The notes under the pieces are model-generated. The model searched no databases and had not been told where the DNA came from. It worked only from the letters and a program-made list of their open reading frames with translations. Source: Desulfovibrio sp. Fe33 (GTDB taxonomy: Bacteria > Desulfobacterota > Desulfovibrionia > Desulfovibrionales > Desulfovibrionaceae). From it: 64,000 nucleotides of DNA. The position numbers and the translations under genes are program-made. Location: NCBI RefSeq assembly GCF_028532725.1, contig NZ_JAQKGU010000001.1, positions 310,001-374,000 of the forward strand. The letters run 5' to 3'. Position 1 is the first letter of the stretch. Every line of letters starts with the position of its first letter. Shown here in pieces: positions 17,560 through 26,384 of the stretch.

Positions 17560-18945
17560 CTATTCCCCGCCCTCGCCAGACCTCTCCGGCGAATCGCCGG
17601 GTGTCGCGGACCCGAAGCCGCGCTCCCCGTCCCGCCCCACGGTCACGTTGATGGCCGAGCCGGGTTTGAGCAACACATCGCGTTGCGGGAAAGGGAATTC
17701 GATGCCGTTCTCGTGGAAGGAATTCCAGATGCGCAGCAGGACGTCGCTCTTGATGTTGGACACCCCGTCGGCAGCATCCGCTATCCAGCAGCGCAGTTCC
17801 AGATTGACCGAGCTGTCCCCGAACTCCATGAGCAGGGCGCGCGGCTGCGGCGAAGCCAGGATGCGCTTGAGCCCCTTGGTGGACTCCTCCATGAGGCTCA
17901 TGGCCTTGTTCACATCCGAACCGTAGGAGATGCCCACCGGAATGCGCAGCCGCACATCCGAGTCCGAATAGGTCCAGTTGATGACCTCGTTGGTAACGAA
18001 GTGCTCGTTGGGGATGAGGTATTCCTTGCCGTCGCGGGTCTTGACCGATGAGAAGCGGCCATACACCCCGCTGACCACGCCATACACCCCGCCGACCTCA
18101 ATGGTGTCGCCCGGCTTGATGGAACGGTCCATGAGCAGGATGACCCCCGCCACGTAGTTGGAAATGATGGTTTGCAGGCCGAAGCCGATGCCCACGCCGA
18201 GCGCGCTGGAGAAGATGGCCAGGCTGGTCAGGTCGATGCCCATGCCGGACAAGGCGAGAAGCACGGCCAGGGTGAACAGGACCACCTTGACCGTTTTGCC
18301 GAGCAACTCCTGGCCCGAAGGGGAAACGCCTTTCAGGCTGCCTATCCGCCCTGCCGCGAAACGCGACAGCATGGACGCGGCCTGAAGCAGGACCACGGCC
18401 AGGACCAGTCCCTTGAGCGCGCCCAAAGCGGTGAACTGTGTACCGCCCAGGGAGAAGGACAGTTTTGCCAGAAAGGATGTCAGGGGAGTGAGCAGGCCGA
18501 GGATTTGCAGCGAGACGAAAATCCAGACCACGGTGGCCGTGGACCGGGCCAGAGCCCTGTTGGGCATGGCGAATGACAGCAGCCGAAGCGCTATCCCGGC
18601 CGCGGCGAGCTGGCTCACCGCGTCCAGCACCCAGGGCGTGTGTCCCAACAATTGAAACGCCCCGGCCCCCGCCTGGACCAGCGCGATGAACAGGAATATC
18701 CAGCCGGTGCTCTCCAGGGCCACAAGGAGAGCGCGGCCCAGCGGGTTGCCGCTCAGTCTTTCCCGCCATCGGACGAGGCCCGGCCGGACGGCCCGCCAAA
18801 CGGCCATGGCCAGGAGCAGGGCCGCCAGGGCGGCGCCCCACTGAACGGCGGTCTGCCAGGTCAGGACATTGGCGCGCAGCCATCCATCCAGGAATCGATA
18901 AGCTTCCGAAAGCTTGCTCAGTACCGGTTCAAGCTGTTCCTTCAT
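17560..18945 (-). CDS. Small-conductance mechanosensitive channel family protein
   Basis: The 461-residue protein has about five to six N-terminal helices, then the conserved MscS pore helix and beta domain: SALGVGIGFGLQTIISNYVAGVILLMDRSIKPGDTIEVGG, then GVVSGVYGRFSSVKTRDGKEYLIPNE. It is longer than E. coli MscS (286 residues) because of extra helices before the pore. It should release osmolytes on membrane stretch. The start MKEQLEPV at 18945 follows GAGGAGG; the ATG at 18972 overlaps the prenyltransferase stop and lacks such a site. Confidence 0.9.
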   Translation of the reverse strand: MKEQLEPVLSKLSEAYRFLDGWLRANVLTWQTAVQWGAALAALLLAMAVWRAVRPGLVRWRERLSGNPLGRALLVALESTGWIFLFIALVQAGAGAFQLLGHTPWVLDAVSQLAAAGIALRLLSFAMPNRALARSTATVVWIFVSLQILGLLTPLTSFLAKLSFSLGGTQFTALGALKGLVLAVVLLQAASMLSRFAAGRIGSLKGVSPSGQELLGKTVKVVLFTLAVLLALSGMGIDLTSLAIFSSALGVGIGFGLQTIISNYVAGVILLMDRSIKPGDTIEVGGVYGVVSGVYGRFSSVKTRDGKEYLIPNEHFVTNEVINWTYSDSDVRLRIPVGISYGSDVNKAMSLMEESTKGLKRILASPQPRALLMEFGDSSVNLELRCWIADAADGVSNIKSDVLLRIWNSFHENGIEFPFPQRDVLLKPGSAINVTVGRDGERGFGSATPGDSPERSGEGGE

Positions 18946-18968
18946 TCGCGCCTCCTCGTCGCCCGTCA

Positions 18969-19832
18969 TCAACTCCCGACAGCCAGGTCAACCACCGTGG
19001 CGACGAACAGGACCACCGAGATGACCCCGTTCATGGTGAAGAAGGCCACATTCACGCGGCTCATGTCGTCGGGTTTGACCAGCAGGTGCTCGGCCATGAG
19101 GGTCACGCCCACCAGGGCGGCGACCGTGAAATAAACCCCGCCGAGACCGGCAGCCCAGCCCGCGAGCAGGAAAAAGGCGGCCGCAGCCGCGTGGCTCAGT
19201 GTCGAGATGCCCAACGCCGCCGGAATGCCCAGCCTGGCCGGAATGGAATAAAGTTCGCGTTTGCGGTCGAACTCCGCGTCCTGACTGGCGTAAAGCAGGT
19301 CGAACCCGGCCACCCACAGGGTCACGCCGCAGAAAAGCAGCACCGAGGGCAGGGAAATGACCGGCTCCACGCAAATCCAGCCAGCCACGGGCGCGAGGCC
19401 GAGAACCGTGCCTAGCACGAAATGGCACCAGTAGGTGAACCGCTTGCAGAAGCTGTAGGACGCGGCCATGACCAGGGCCACGGGCGACAGCTTGAGGCAC
19501 AGCGAGTTCATCAGTCCGCAGGCGACCACGAAAACCACAGCCGTGGCCGCGATGAAGACCAGGGTGAAGCGGGTGGACAACTCGCCCGTGACCAGCTCGC
19601 GCTTCTGCGTGCGCGGGTTTTCACGATCGATGTCCAGGTCGGCGTAGCGGTTGAAGGCCATGGCGAAGGAGCGCACGGCCACCATGGCCACGGTCAGAAC
19701 GATCATGTTGTACAGCCCGGGCCACCCCCGGGCGGCCAGGAACGCGCCCATGTAGGCGAAAGGCAGGGCGAAGACCGAATGCTCGATCTTTATCATCCGG
19801 CAGACCAAAGCCAGATTCTTGGCGAAACTCAT
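18969..19832 (-). CDS. mqnP: UbiA-family prenyltransferase, probably MqnP of the futalosine menaquinone route
   Basis: A 287-residue membrane protein with about eight helices. The first Asp-rich motif is NRYADLDIDRENPRT; the second lies in YASQDAEFDRKRELYSIPARLG. The NPRTQKRELVTGELS continuation fits bacterial UbiA-like enzymes of the futalosine pathway, which attach the polyprenyl chain to the naphthoate ring. 4-Hydroxybenzoate prenylation is unlikely in an anaerobe using menaquinone. No other mqn genes are in the window, so the symbol is inference. It lies upstream of and overlaps the region before mscS. Confidence 0.72.
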   Translation of the reverse strand: MSFAKNLALVCRMIKIEHSVFALPFAYMGAFLAARGWPGLYNMIVLTVAMVAVRSFAMAFNRYADLDIDRENPRTQKRELVTGELSTRFTLVFIAATAVVFVVACGLMNSLCLKLSPVALVMAASYSFCKRFTYWCHFVLGTVLGLAPVAGWICVEPVISLPSVLLFCGVTLWVAGFDLLYASQDAEFDRKRELYSIPARLGIPAALGISTLSHAAAAAFFLLAGWAAGLGGVYFTVAALVGVTLMAEHLLVKPDDMSRVNVAFFTMNGVISVVLFVATVVDLAVGS

Positions 19833-19844
19833 CGTCTTTCCTCT

Positions 19845-20288
19845 CTAATACTTGTTGACCAGCATGGCCCCGGCCAGAAGCAGGACGACTCCCAGGATGC
19901 GGGGCCAGGACACGGTATGCACCTGATAACTGAGCAGCCCGTAATGGTCCAGCATCAGGGCGGCCGTGAGCTGACCGGCCAGGAGCCAGGCCATCATCGA
20001 CGTGGCGCCGATCTGCCCGGCCAGGACGATGGTCGCGAAAACGAAAAACGCTCCCAGCGCGCCGCCGGTCCAGGCCCATGCGGGGGCCGACCCGGCCATG
20101 GCCAGGGAAGGAACGGGCGCGCGCATGGCCAGCAGATAGCCGCACAGGACCAGCGTGCCGACGCCGAAAGAGACCGCCGCGGCCCATACCGGGTCGCCCA
20201 GGGAACCGCGAAGCCTGAGGTTGATGCCCGCCTGAACCGGCATCAGGGCTCCCGCCAGCAAAGCAAACAATATATACACGATTTTCAT
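19845..20288 (-). CDS. Small DMT-family (DUF606/YdcZ-like) membrane protein
   Basis: A 147-residue protein with five hydrophobic helices. The start IVYILFALLAGALMPVQAGINLRL and the later WTGGALGAFFVFATIVLAGQIGATSMMAWLLAGQL match the DUF606 half-size drug/metabolite exporters, which act as dimers. The substrate is unknown. It lies 12 nt upstream of the prenyltransferase gene in the same direction and is probably the first gene of the run extending down to 16751. Confidence 0.78.
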   Translation of the reverse strand: MKIVYILFALLAGALMPVQAGINLRLRGSLGDPVWAAAVSFGVGTLVLCGYLLAMRAPVPSLAMAGSAPAWAWTGGALGAFFVFATIVLAGQIGATSMMAWLLAGQLTAALMLDHYGLLSYQVHTVSWPRILGVVLLLAGAMLVNKY

Positions 20289-20504
20289 GGAATCACCCGT
20301 TCCTTTGTCTGGATTTTATCAAGAACAAATCAAGACTATATACGCATCCGTCCGGAATTGTAACGGCCTTTGCCTGCGGAGTCCACGATTTCACTCGTAT
20401 CGTTTGCACGTAAATGTCGAAAGGACGTCACCGGAACGCCACCCATGGATCGGACATAGGGTCTAGGAAGGATCAACTCGAACTCCAACAGCCGGAGGAA
20501 TATC

Positions 20505-20855
20505 ATGACCCGGAACCAGATCAGGGAAATACGGTCCCATCTCATTCAGGGACTGCACAGCATCAACGGCCAATTGGACAGCGGCAGCACCGTTCTCGAG
20601 AACTGCCCGGACGACACCGACTTCGCCGCCCAACTCGCCCAGCACGGGCTCAACGTGGCCATGCAGCGACGCCACGTGGCCCGCATCCGCGAATTTGAAG
20701 CGGCCCTCAAACGCCTCTCCCACTCCGATTACGGCATCTGCGAAGAATGCGGCGAGGACATCGGCGTGGCCCGGCTCAAAGCAAACCCATCGGCCCGCCT
20801 CTGCGTGGCCTGCCAGTCCGCGGAGGAGGACGGCCTGAGCCGCCGCTGCGCCTAG
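20505..20855 (+). CDS. TraR/DksA-family zinc-finger protein
   Basis: The 116-residue protein has an N-terminal helical region and the C4 zinc finger CEECGEDIGVARLKANPSARLCVAC near its C-terminus. DksA-type proteins enter the secondary channel of RNA polymerase and modulate promoters with ppGpp. It is shorter than E. coli DksA (151 residues), and the coiled-coil tip acidic residues cannot be placed with confidence, so it may be a specialised paralogue. GGAGG precedes the start. It is followed 48 nt later by the PHP-glycosyltransferase gene. Confidence 0.83.
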   Translation: MTRNQIREIRSHLIQGLHSINGQLDSGSTVLENCPDDTDFAAQLAQHGLNVAMQRRHVARIREFEAALKRLSHSDYGICEECGEDIGVARLKANPSARLCVACQSAEEDGLSRRCA

Positions 20856-20903
20856 GCCGCCGAACGCATTACCCTGCGGCGGTGAGCCGCAACGGAGAAA
20901 CCC

Positions 20904-23336
20904 ATGGCTGACCCCATGTTCAAAGTGGACATGCATGTCCACTCCCGCTATTCCACGCGCCCGTCGCAGTGGATCCTGCAAAAGATCGGCTGCCCCGAGA
21001 GCTTCACCGAGCCGCGCCGACTCTACGACATCGCCCTTGCCCGCGGCATGGACATGGTTACCGTAACTGACCACAACACCATCGCCGGGGCGCTGGAAAT
21101 AGCGCATCTGCCGAACACCTTCATCAGCGAAGAGATCACCACCTACTTTCCCGAGGACCGCTGCAAGCTCCATGTGCTCGCCTACGACATCACCGAGGCC
21201 CAGCACGAGGACATCCAGCGTGTCCGCGAAAACGTCTTCGAACTGGTCCCCTATCTCCGCGAGCAGGGCATCGTCCATGTCCTGGCCCACCCCCTCTTCG
21301 CCGTCAACGACCGCCTGACCCCGGCGCACTTCGAACAGGCCCTGCTCCTCTTCAACACCCTGGAGGAAAACGGCACGCGCGACGCCCGGCAGAACAAGAC
21401 CCTGCGCGACATCGTCACCAGGCTGACCCCGCTCGACATCGACCGGCTGGCCAACCTGCACGGCATCGAGCCGTGGGGCGACGAGCCCTGGGAAAAGGGC
21501 CTCACGGGCGGTTCCGACGACCACAGTTCGCTGAACATCGCGCGGATGCACACCGTGTTCCCCGGCCGCCCCACCCTGAACAACGTGCTGGCGGGATTGC
21601 GCGACCGCACGTCCAGGCCCGCCGGGACCCCGGCCAATCCCCGGACCATGGCCCACAACCTCTACGGCATCGCCTACCAGTTCTACAGGTCCCGCACCGG
21701 CTCCCTCGCCCCCGAGGTTTCGGAGCACCTCTGCTTCCGGTTCATCAAATCAGCCCTCGCCCCGGGCGCGGAGCCCAAGCCGGCGTCCTTTTCCTCCCTG
21801 CTCCACCGCATCATCGGGCGGAGCAAGGCAACCCTGCACCGGGAATACGGCCCCACCGATTCGGTCCAGGGCCTGCTCCTCAAGGAGGCCGCCGACATCA
21901 TCGCCCACGACCCGTCCCTCCTGCGCATCGCGCGGGGCAAGGTCGACGACGTCGTCACCCTGGAACGCGAGTGGGCCAGATTCGTCTCCCTTGCCGCCAA
22001 CCGCGTCCTCGCCCAGTTCGCGGACCGGACCCTCAACTCGGTCCTCGGCGCGAACCTCTTCGACGTGTTCCACTCCATCGGTTCGGCAGGCTCCCTCTAT
22101 ACCCTGCTGGCCCCCTATTTCGTGGGCTACGATCTTTTCTCCACCGAGCGGGGCTTCTCCAACTCCTGCCTCGACCGGTTCCGCAAAAAGAGCGCGCGGA
22201 CCAACGACGACCTCAAAATCGCCCACTTCACCGACACCTTCGACGAAATCAACGGCGTGGCCCGCACCATCCGCCAGCAGTTGAAAATGGTCGCCCGCCA
22301 CGGCAAGGACATGACCGTCATCACCTGCGGAGCCAAGGCCGACGTGCCCGGCGCGGTGTCCTTCGAGCCCGTGGGCCGCTTCGACATCCCGGAATACCCG
22401 GAACTCTCCCTGGCCTATCCGCCCTTCCTCGACATGCTCACCCACTGCTTCGAGCAGGAATACGACTGCATCCTGGCGGCCACGCCCGGCCCGGTCGGCC
22501 TGGCGGCCCTGGCCATCTCCAAGATTCTCAAACTCCCCTTCCACGGCACCTACCACACGGCCTTCCCGGAATACGTCGGGGCGTTCACCGAGGACGCGGG
22601 CCTGGAAGACGGCTGCTGGCGGTACATGTCTTGGTTCTACAACCAGATGCAGATCATCTACGCGCCGAGCGAAGCCACCAAATTCGAGCTTATCGACCGG
22701 GGTATCGATCCCGGCAAGATCGTCACCTATCCGCGCGGCGTGGACACCGAGCGGTTCCACCCATCCAAACGCAACGGATTCTTCAACCAGTTCTCGGTGG
22801 GCGGCGGCACCAAGCTCCTCTACGTGGGCCGGATATCCAAGGAAAAGGGCCTCGACGTGCTCACCGAGGCGTTCCGCAAGGCGTCCAGGATGCGCGACGC
22901 CATCCAGCTGATCGTGGTCGGCGACGGCCCGTATCTGCCCGAAATGCAGCGCGCCCTGCGCTCCACGCCCACCACCTTCACCGGCGTACTCAAGGGCGAG
23001 GCCCTGGCCCAGGCATACGCCAGCGCCGACCTCTTCGTCTTTCCCTCGGCCACCGACACCTTCGGCAACGTGGTCCTCGAAGCGCAGGCGTCGGGCCTGC
23101 CCGTCATCGTCACCGACAAGGGCGGTCCGGCGGAGAACGTCCTGCCTAACGAAACAGGGCTTATCGTCCCGGCCGGGGACCCCGATTCCCTGCTCCGGGC
23201 CATCCTCCACATGGTCGACAGCCCCGAGCGCATCCAGTACATGCGGCGCAAGGCCCGCTCCCACGTGGAGAAGCGCACCTTCGACGCCACCTTTCTGAAG
23301 ACCTGGGAAATATTCGGCTCCCACGTGGCCGCCTAG
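20904..23336 (+). CDS. PHP phosphoesterase-glycosyltransferase (GT4) fusion
   Basis: The 810-residue protein joins two domains. Residues ~1-260 are a PHP domain with the expected metal ligands: DMHVHSRYS (HxH), VTVTDHNT, a glutamate in EEIT, LAHPLF and GGSDDHS. Residues ~435-805 are a GT4 glycosyltransferase: HFTDTFDEINGVARTIRQQL, then YVGRISKEKGLDVLTEAF and SATDTFGNVVLEAQASGLPVIVTDKGGPAEN. A ~170-residue linker is unassigned. A sugar transferase fused to a phosphoesterase could remove a phosphate from its product or acceptor. It ends in a strong bidirectional terminator. Confidence 0.88.
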   Translation: MADPMFKVDMHVHSRYSTRPSQWILQKIGCPESFTEPRRLYDIALARGMDMVTVTDHNTIAGALEIAHLPNTFISEEITTYFPEDRCKLHVLAYDITEAQHEDIQRVRENVFELVPYLREQGIVHVLAHPLFAVNDRLTPAHFEQALLLFNTLEENGTRDARQNKTLRDIVTRLTPLDIDRLANLHGIEPWGDEPWEKGLTGGSDDHSSLNIARMHTVFPGRPTLNNVLAGLRDRTSRPAGTPANPRTMAHNLYGIAYQFYRSRTGSLAPEVSEHLCFRFIKSALAPGAEPKPASFSSLLHRIIGRSKATLHREYGPTDSVQGLLLKEAADIIAHDPSLLRIARGKVDDVVTLEREWARFVSLAANRVLAQFADRTLNSVLGANLFDVFHSIGSAGSLYTLLAPYFVGYDLFSTERGFSNSCLDRFRKKSARTNDDLKIAHFTDTFDEINGVARTIRQQLKMVARHGKDMTVITCGAKADVPGAVSFEPVGRFDIPEYPELSLAYPPFLDMLTHCFEQEYDCILAATPGPVGLAALAISKILKLPFHGTYHTAFPEYVGAFTEDAGLEDGCWRYMSWFYNQMQIIYAPSEATKFELIDRGIDPGKIVTYPRGVDTERFHPSKRNGFFNQFSVGGGTKLLYVGRISKEKGLDVLTEAFRKASRMRDAIQLIVVGDGPYLPEMQRALRSTPTTFTGVLKGEALAQAYASADLFVFPSATDTFGNVVLEAQASGLPVIVTDKGGPAENVLPNETGLIVPAGDPDSLLRAILHMVDSPERIQYMRRKARSHVEKRTFDATFLKTWEIFGSHVAA

Positions 23337-23384
23337 GGCGGCGCGATAAGAGGCATCCCGCCTCCCGACTCGTCTGCCTAAGAA

Positions 23385-23433
23385 ACAAGAAGCCCCCTGC
23401 TTCGCCCGATGGCCTGCGGCAGGGGGCTTTCTT
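23385..23433. terminator. Bidirectional rho-independent terminator
   Basis: GCCCCCTGC (23392-23400) pairs with GCAGGGGGC (23419-23427). TTTCTT follows on the plus strand and an A-rich flank (AGAAACAAGAA) precedes it, giving a U-rich run on the minus transcript. It serves the PHP-GT4 gene and probably also the leftward rfaE2 transcript. Confidence 0.82.
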
Positions 23434-23595
23434 ATGCGGCCTCCTCGACAAAAAACGACGATCGGCCGCCCGCCCGAAACGGAAGCGGGGGACCCCAAGC
23501 GGAGCCCCCCGTTTATGCGTATGAACGCGCTGCGGAACGGCGCGAACCGTCCCGCGAAAGACCAAGCCCGGGCGTCCCGAAGAACGCCGGAGCCG

Positions 23596-24078
23596 CTATC
23601 CGCGCACCTTCTCCAGGAAGGCGGTGGTGGAGTATCCTTCAAGCAGCGGCAGGCTGTGGACCTGCCCGCCCGCCTTGGCGACCGCGTCCGCGCCGACGAT
23701 CTGGTCGACGGGCCAATCGCCGCCCTTGACCAGCACCTGCGGGCGGCACGCCTTGATGAGCTCCAGCGGAGTGGATTCGTGAAAGATGACGATGAAGTCC
23801 ACGCACTCCAGCCCGGCGAGCACGAACGCGCGCTCCTCGGCCGTGTTCAGCGGGCGGTCGTCGCCCTTGCCGAGCATCTTGACGGACTCGTCGGAGTTGA
23901 GTCCGAGGATGAGAGAGTCGCCCAGCGCGCGAGCCCGCCGAAGCAGGTCCACATGACCGGGATGGAGCACGTCGAAGCACCCGTTGGTGAAGACCAGCCG
24001 GTGGCCGGGCGCGAACTCCGCCTTCCGCTTGAGGAAGGTCCGGATGCTCATGAGCTTGGGATTTTCGGGCAGAGCCAT
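23596..24078 (-). CDS. rfaE2: D-glycero-beta-D-manno-heptose 1-phosphate adenylyltransferase
   Basis: A 160-residue nucleotidyltransferase corresponding to the C-terminal half of E. coli HldE. RLVFTNGCFDVLHPGHVDLL contains the HxGH signature; LGLNSDESVK, RPLNTAEERA, VKGGDW and GYSTTAFLEK complete the family pattern. It makes ADP-heptose for the lipopolysaccharide inner core. The kinase half (RfaE1) is not in this window. The YkgJ-type gene upstream ends 1 nt before its start, so the two are co-transcribed. Confidence 0.92.
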   Translation of the reverse strand: MALPENPKLMSIRTFLKRKAEFAPGHRLVFTNGCFDVLHPGHVDLLRRARALGDSLILGLNSDESVKMLGKGDDRPLNTAEERAFVLAGLECVDFIVIFHESTPLELIKACRPQVLVKGGDWPVDQIVGADAVAKAGGQVHSLPLLEGYSTTAFLEKVRG

Positions 24079-24079
24079 G

Positions 24080-24886
24080 CTATTCTCCTCCGGGCCGAAC
24101 GCCCTTGCGGCGCAGGGGCACGTTTTTGGGTTTGAGCTTGGTCATATCCTGGAAGAGCACGAGCTCGAACCAGTCCATGGCGAAGGACAGGGCCACGTTC
24201 TCGTTTTCGAGAATGGCCTTCTGCCGCTTCTCGTCCACCTCCACTCGCTCGAAGAGCTGCATCTTCTGGATGAAGCCCTGGAAATCATCGATCCTGTAGA
24301 AGGCGAGAACGGCCATCTGGCTGAGCTTGTCGGAAATGGGATGGCCGAGCTGGCGGGTGCGGGACAGGATGTTCATGTACCTGTCGTTGAACGCGGTATA
24401 ATCCTTGAACCCCTGGTCCTGTTTCCAGGACTCGCCGGTCCATTCGTCCTTTTCGAAAAAGCCTTTGCAATGCTCCTCGCGCACGATGAAGAACTGCTCC
24501 AACACGCCGCCCTTGCCGTCGGGACGGGTGGCCCTTCCGAGCGGATACATGCGGCAGGCGCCGGGCCGGTCCTCGTAGATGCGGCATCCCTCGGGGGTGA
24601 CGAAGGCGCAGGAGCGTCTGGCGTTGTCGAGCATCTTGAATTTGAACACGGGGAAGTTGGTGTCCGGCGCATGGAGGCCCACGGCGTGGACGCGCAGGAA
24701 GTCGAGGGAGGACATGCCCAGCGCGGCCCGCATACGCAGGATGTCATAGGGGGTCAGAACCATGTCCAGGTCCGAGCAGCACGCGTTGAAGCACTCGATG
24801 CCCGGGTAACACTTGAAACAGTATGTCTTGCCCTCTTCCAGTTCAGGAAGGGAGTCCAGAAATTCCTTGGTCTCGTCGCTTTCCAT
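24080..24886 (-). CDS. YkgJ-family cysteine-cluster protein
   Basis: The 268-residue product has the Fe/Zn-binding cysteine cluster typical of the family: CFKCYPG, ECFNACCSDLDMVLTPYDILRM, CAFVTPEGCRIYEDRPGACRMYPLGR. The C-terminal half is helical with no recognised family. Some relatives maintain or bind metal clusters; the reaction is unknown. The start MESDETKE at 24886 follows GGAG. It is directly upstream of rfaE2, which may reflect convenience rather than function. Confidence 0.8.
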   Translation of the reverse strand: MESDETKEFLDSLPELEEGKTYCFKCYPGIECFNACCSDLDMVLTPYDILRMRAALGMSSLDFLRVHAVGLHAPDTNFPVFKFKMLDNARRSCAFVTPEGCRIYEDRPGACRMYPLGRATRPDGKGGVLEQFFIVREEHCKGFFEKDEWTGESWKQDQGFKDYTAFNDRYMNILSRTRQLGHPISDKLSQMAVLAFYRIDDFQGFIQKMQLFERVEVDEKRQKAILENENVALSFAMDWFELVLFQDMTKLKPKNVPLRRKGVRPGGE

Positions 24887-25387
24887 ATTGGTTCTCCGGG
24901 AAATGTTTCCATTTTCGTCCGCCGAGCGGCGACGGGCGTGAGTCCTCCTAGCACTTGAAGGGAGGAAACGCAAAGGAGAGGGGACTCCGCCATGTTGCGG
25001 AAGTCCTCCCTTCCTTTGCGTTTTTCAGGGATGCGGTCGAGGGAAGGCGGCCCCATGTTTTTTTTGGGGGGGAAGGGGAGGATGAGGATGGAGGAAAAGT
25101 AGCGCAGGGGTATTTTCGCGCTTCGCGGCAGACCTCCACGCGCTACGATTCCAGAAAATACGGCTGCCACACAACAACGCGCTGTGGGGCAGCCCGCGCG
25201 GGCGTGACTCGATTGTCGCCAACTCGTGATGGCGCTGAAAAGCTTGTTACGCTGGCGTAGGGTAGATAGCATTCAGCCAGCACGGAAGAGAACTCCTTCC
25301 CTCCTCTGCGGGGCGGGCCTCCCACACAGCCCGCCCCGCAGCCTCTCCTTGCCAAACATGTCGGTTTGTGGTTCACAGAAAGCGACC
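24887..25387. other. 501-bp intergenic interval with a long hairpin and homopolymer runs
   Basis: I see no supportable gene here. At 24966-25023 a long hairpin is followed by TTTTT on the plus strand. At about 25057-25070 a run of T is followed by a run of G. Possible small reading frames lack ribosome binding sites and recognisable products. The interval should hold the divergent promoters for the ykgJ-rfaE2 pair and the glycosyltransferase at 25388. Confidence 0.5.
24966..25026 (+). terminator. Strong intrinsic-terminator hairpin with no evident upstream gene
   Basis: AAACGCAAAGGA (24966-24977) pairs perfectly with TCCTTTGCGTTT (25012-25023). The stem continues inward with GGACTCCGC against GCGGAAGTCC (one bulge) to a CATGTT loop. 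Five T residues follow on the plus strand (25021-25025). No plus-strand coding gene precedes it. Confidence 0.6.
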
Positions 25388-26374
25388 ATGCGTACATTCA
25401 TTTTTTTGCCGCCGGTAACCAAACCCACCGGGGGCGTCACCGTGCTCAGACGGCTGGCCGACATTCTGCACGAGGCCGGTCACGAGGCTTATCTCGTGGC
25501 CCGGGAGAAGGGCGGCTGGCGTCCCGACGGGCTGGCGAATGCCGCGCCGGTGTTGGAATGGGAAGCTTTGAAGCTGACCGAGTCGGACGTCTGGATGGTC
25601 CCCGAGGGGTGGATCAACGCCTTGGCTCCCGGCCTGTACGCGAGCGCCCAATGCTTCAGCTACGTCCAGAATTGGGCCTATCTCTTTTCCTCCATGCCCG
25701 AGGGGGTGGACTGGCACAGCCTGCCTGTGGAGTTTTTGGCCGTGTCCGATCCGGTCTCGCGGTTCGTCAAGGAAACCACCTGCAAGGACGCCCCGGTTCT
25801 GCGGCCCGGCATAGACCGGACCCTCTTCCGTATGCCAGACGCCAAGCCGGGCGGCCGGGTGCGGGTGGCCTACATGCCGCGCAAGAACAAGGCGTTGGTG
25901 GAGCAGATCAAGGCCATTCACCAGCACCGCTGCGGCGGGAGCCGGGTCGACTGGGCGCCCATCGACGGCATGGACGCGCAGGGCGTGGCCGAAACCCTCC
26001 GCGCGTCCCATATATTTTTGGCCACGGGGTTCCCCGAGGGGTGCCCCCTGCCGCCGCTGGAAGCCATGGCCTGCGGCTGCCTGCCGGTCGGTTTCACCGG
26101 CTTCGGCGGATGGGACTACATGCGCCAGGTCCAGGCCGCGCCGCGCCATACCCCGTGGATTCCCCTGCGCGAGGTCCCCTGGGGCGGCAACGGATTGTGG
26201 TGCGCCGACGGCGACGTGCTCGACGCCGCGCTCTGTCTGGACGACGCCGTGCGCATGTTCCAGGAAAAGGACCCGGCCCTTATGGCCGCCCTGGCCGCAG
26301 GCCAGAAAACCGCCAACGCCTATTCGCTTGAAGCCCAGAGGACGGCCGTTCTCGAGCTTTGGGAACAATTGTGA
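25388..26374 (+). CDS. Glycosyltransferase, GT4-like
   Basis: The 328-residue protein begins FIFLPPVTKPTGGVTVLRRLADILHEAGHEA, a GT-B N-terminal domain. The donor region is TGFPEGCPLPPLEAMACGCLPVGFTGFGG, an E-x7-E-like site. Conservation is weaker than in the other GT4 enzymes here, and the sugar is unknown. The start at 25388 is chosen because the homologous fold begins there; the upstream ribosome binding site is poor. A TatD gene follows 10 nt after its stop. Confidence 0.75.
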   Translation: MRTFIFLPPVTKPTGGVTVLRRLADILHEAGHEAYLVAREKGGWRPDGLANAAPVLEWEALKLTESDVWMVPEGWINALAPGLYASAQCFSYVQNWAYLFSSMPEGVDWHSLPVEFLAVSDPVSRFVKETTCKDAPVLRPGIDRTLFRMPDAKPGGRVRVAYMPRKNKALVEQIKAIHQHRCGGSRVDWAPIDGMDAQGVAETLRASHIFLATGFPEGCPLPPLEAMACGCLPVGFTGFGGWDYMRQVQAAPRHTPWIPLREVPWGGNGLWCADGDVLDAALCLDDAVRMFQEKDPALMAALAAGQKTANAYSLEAQRTAVLELWEQL

Positions 26375-26384
26375 GTCGATACTG

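Noticed and set aside
24955-25260. 101-codon plus-strand ORF in the ykgJ upstream gap
   Set aside because: It overlaps the long hairpin, has low-complexity G-rich codons and no recognisable product.
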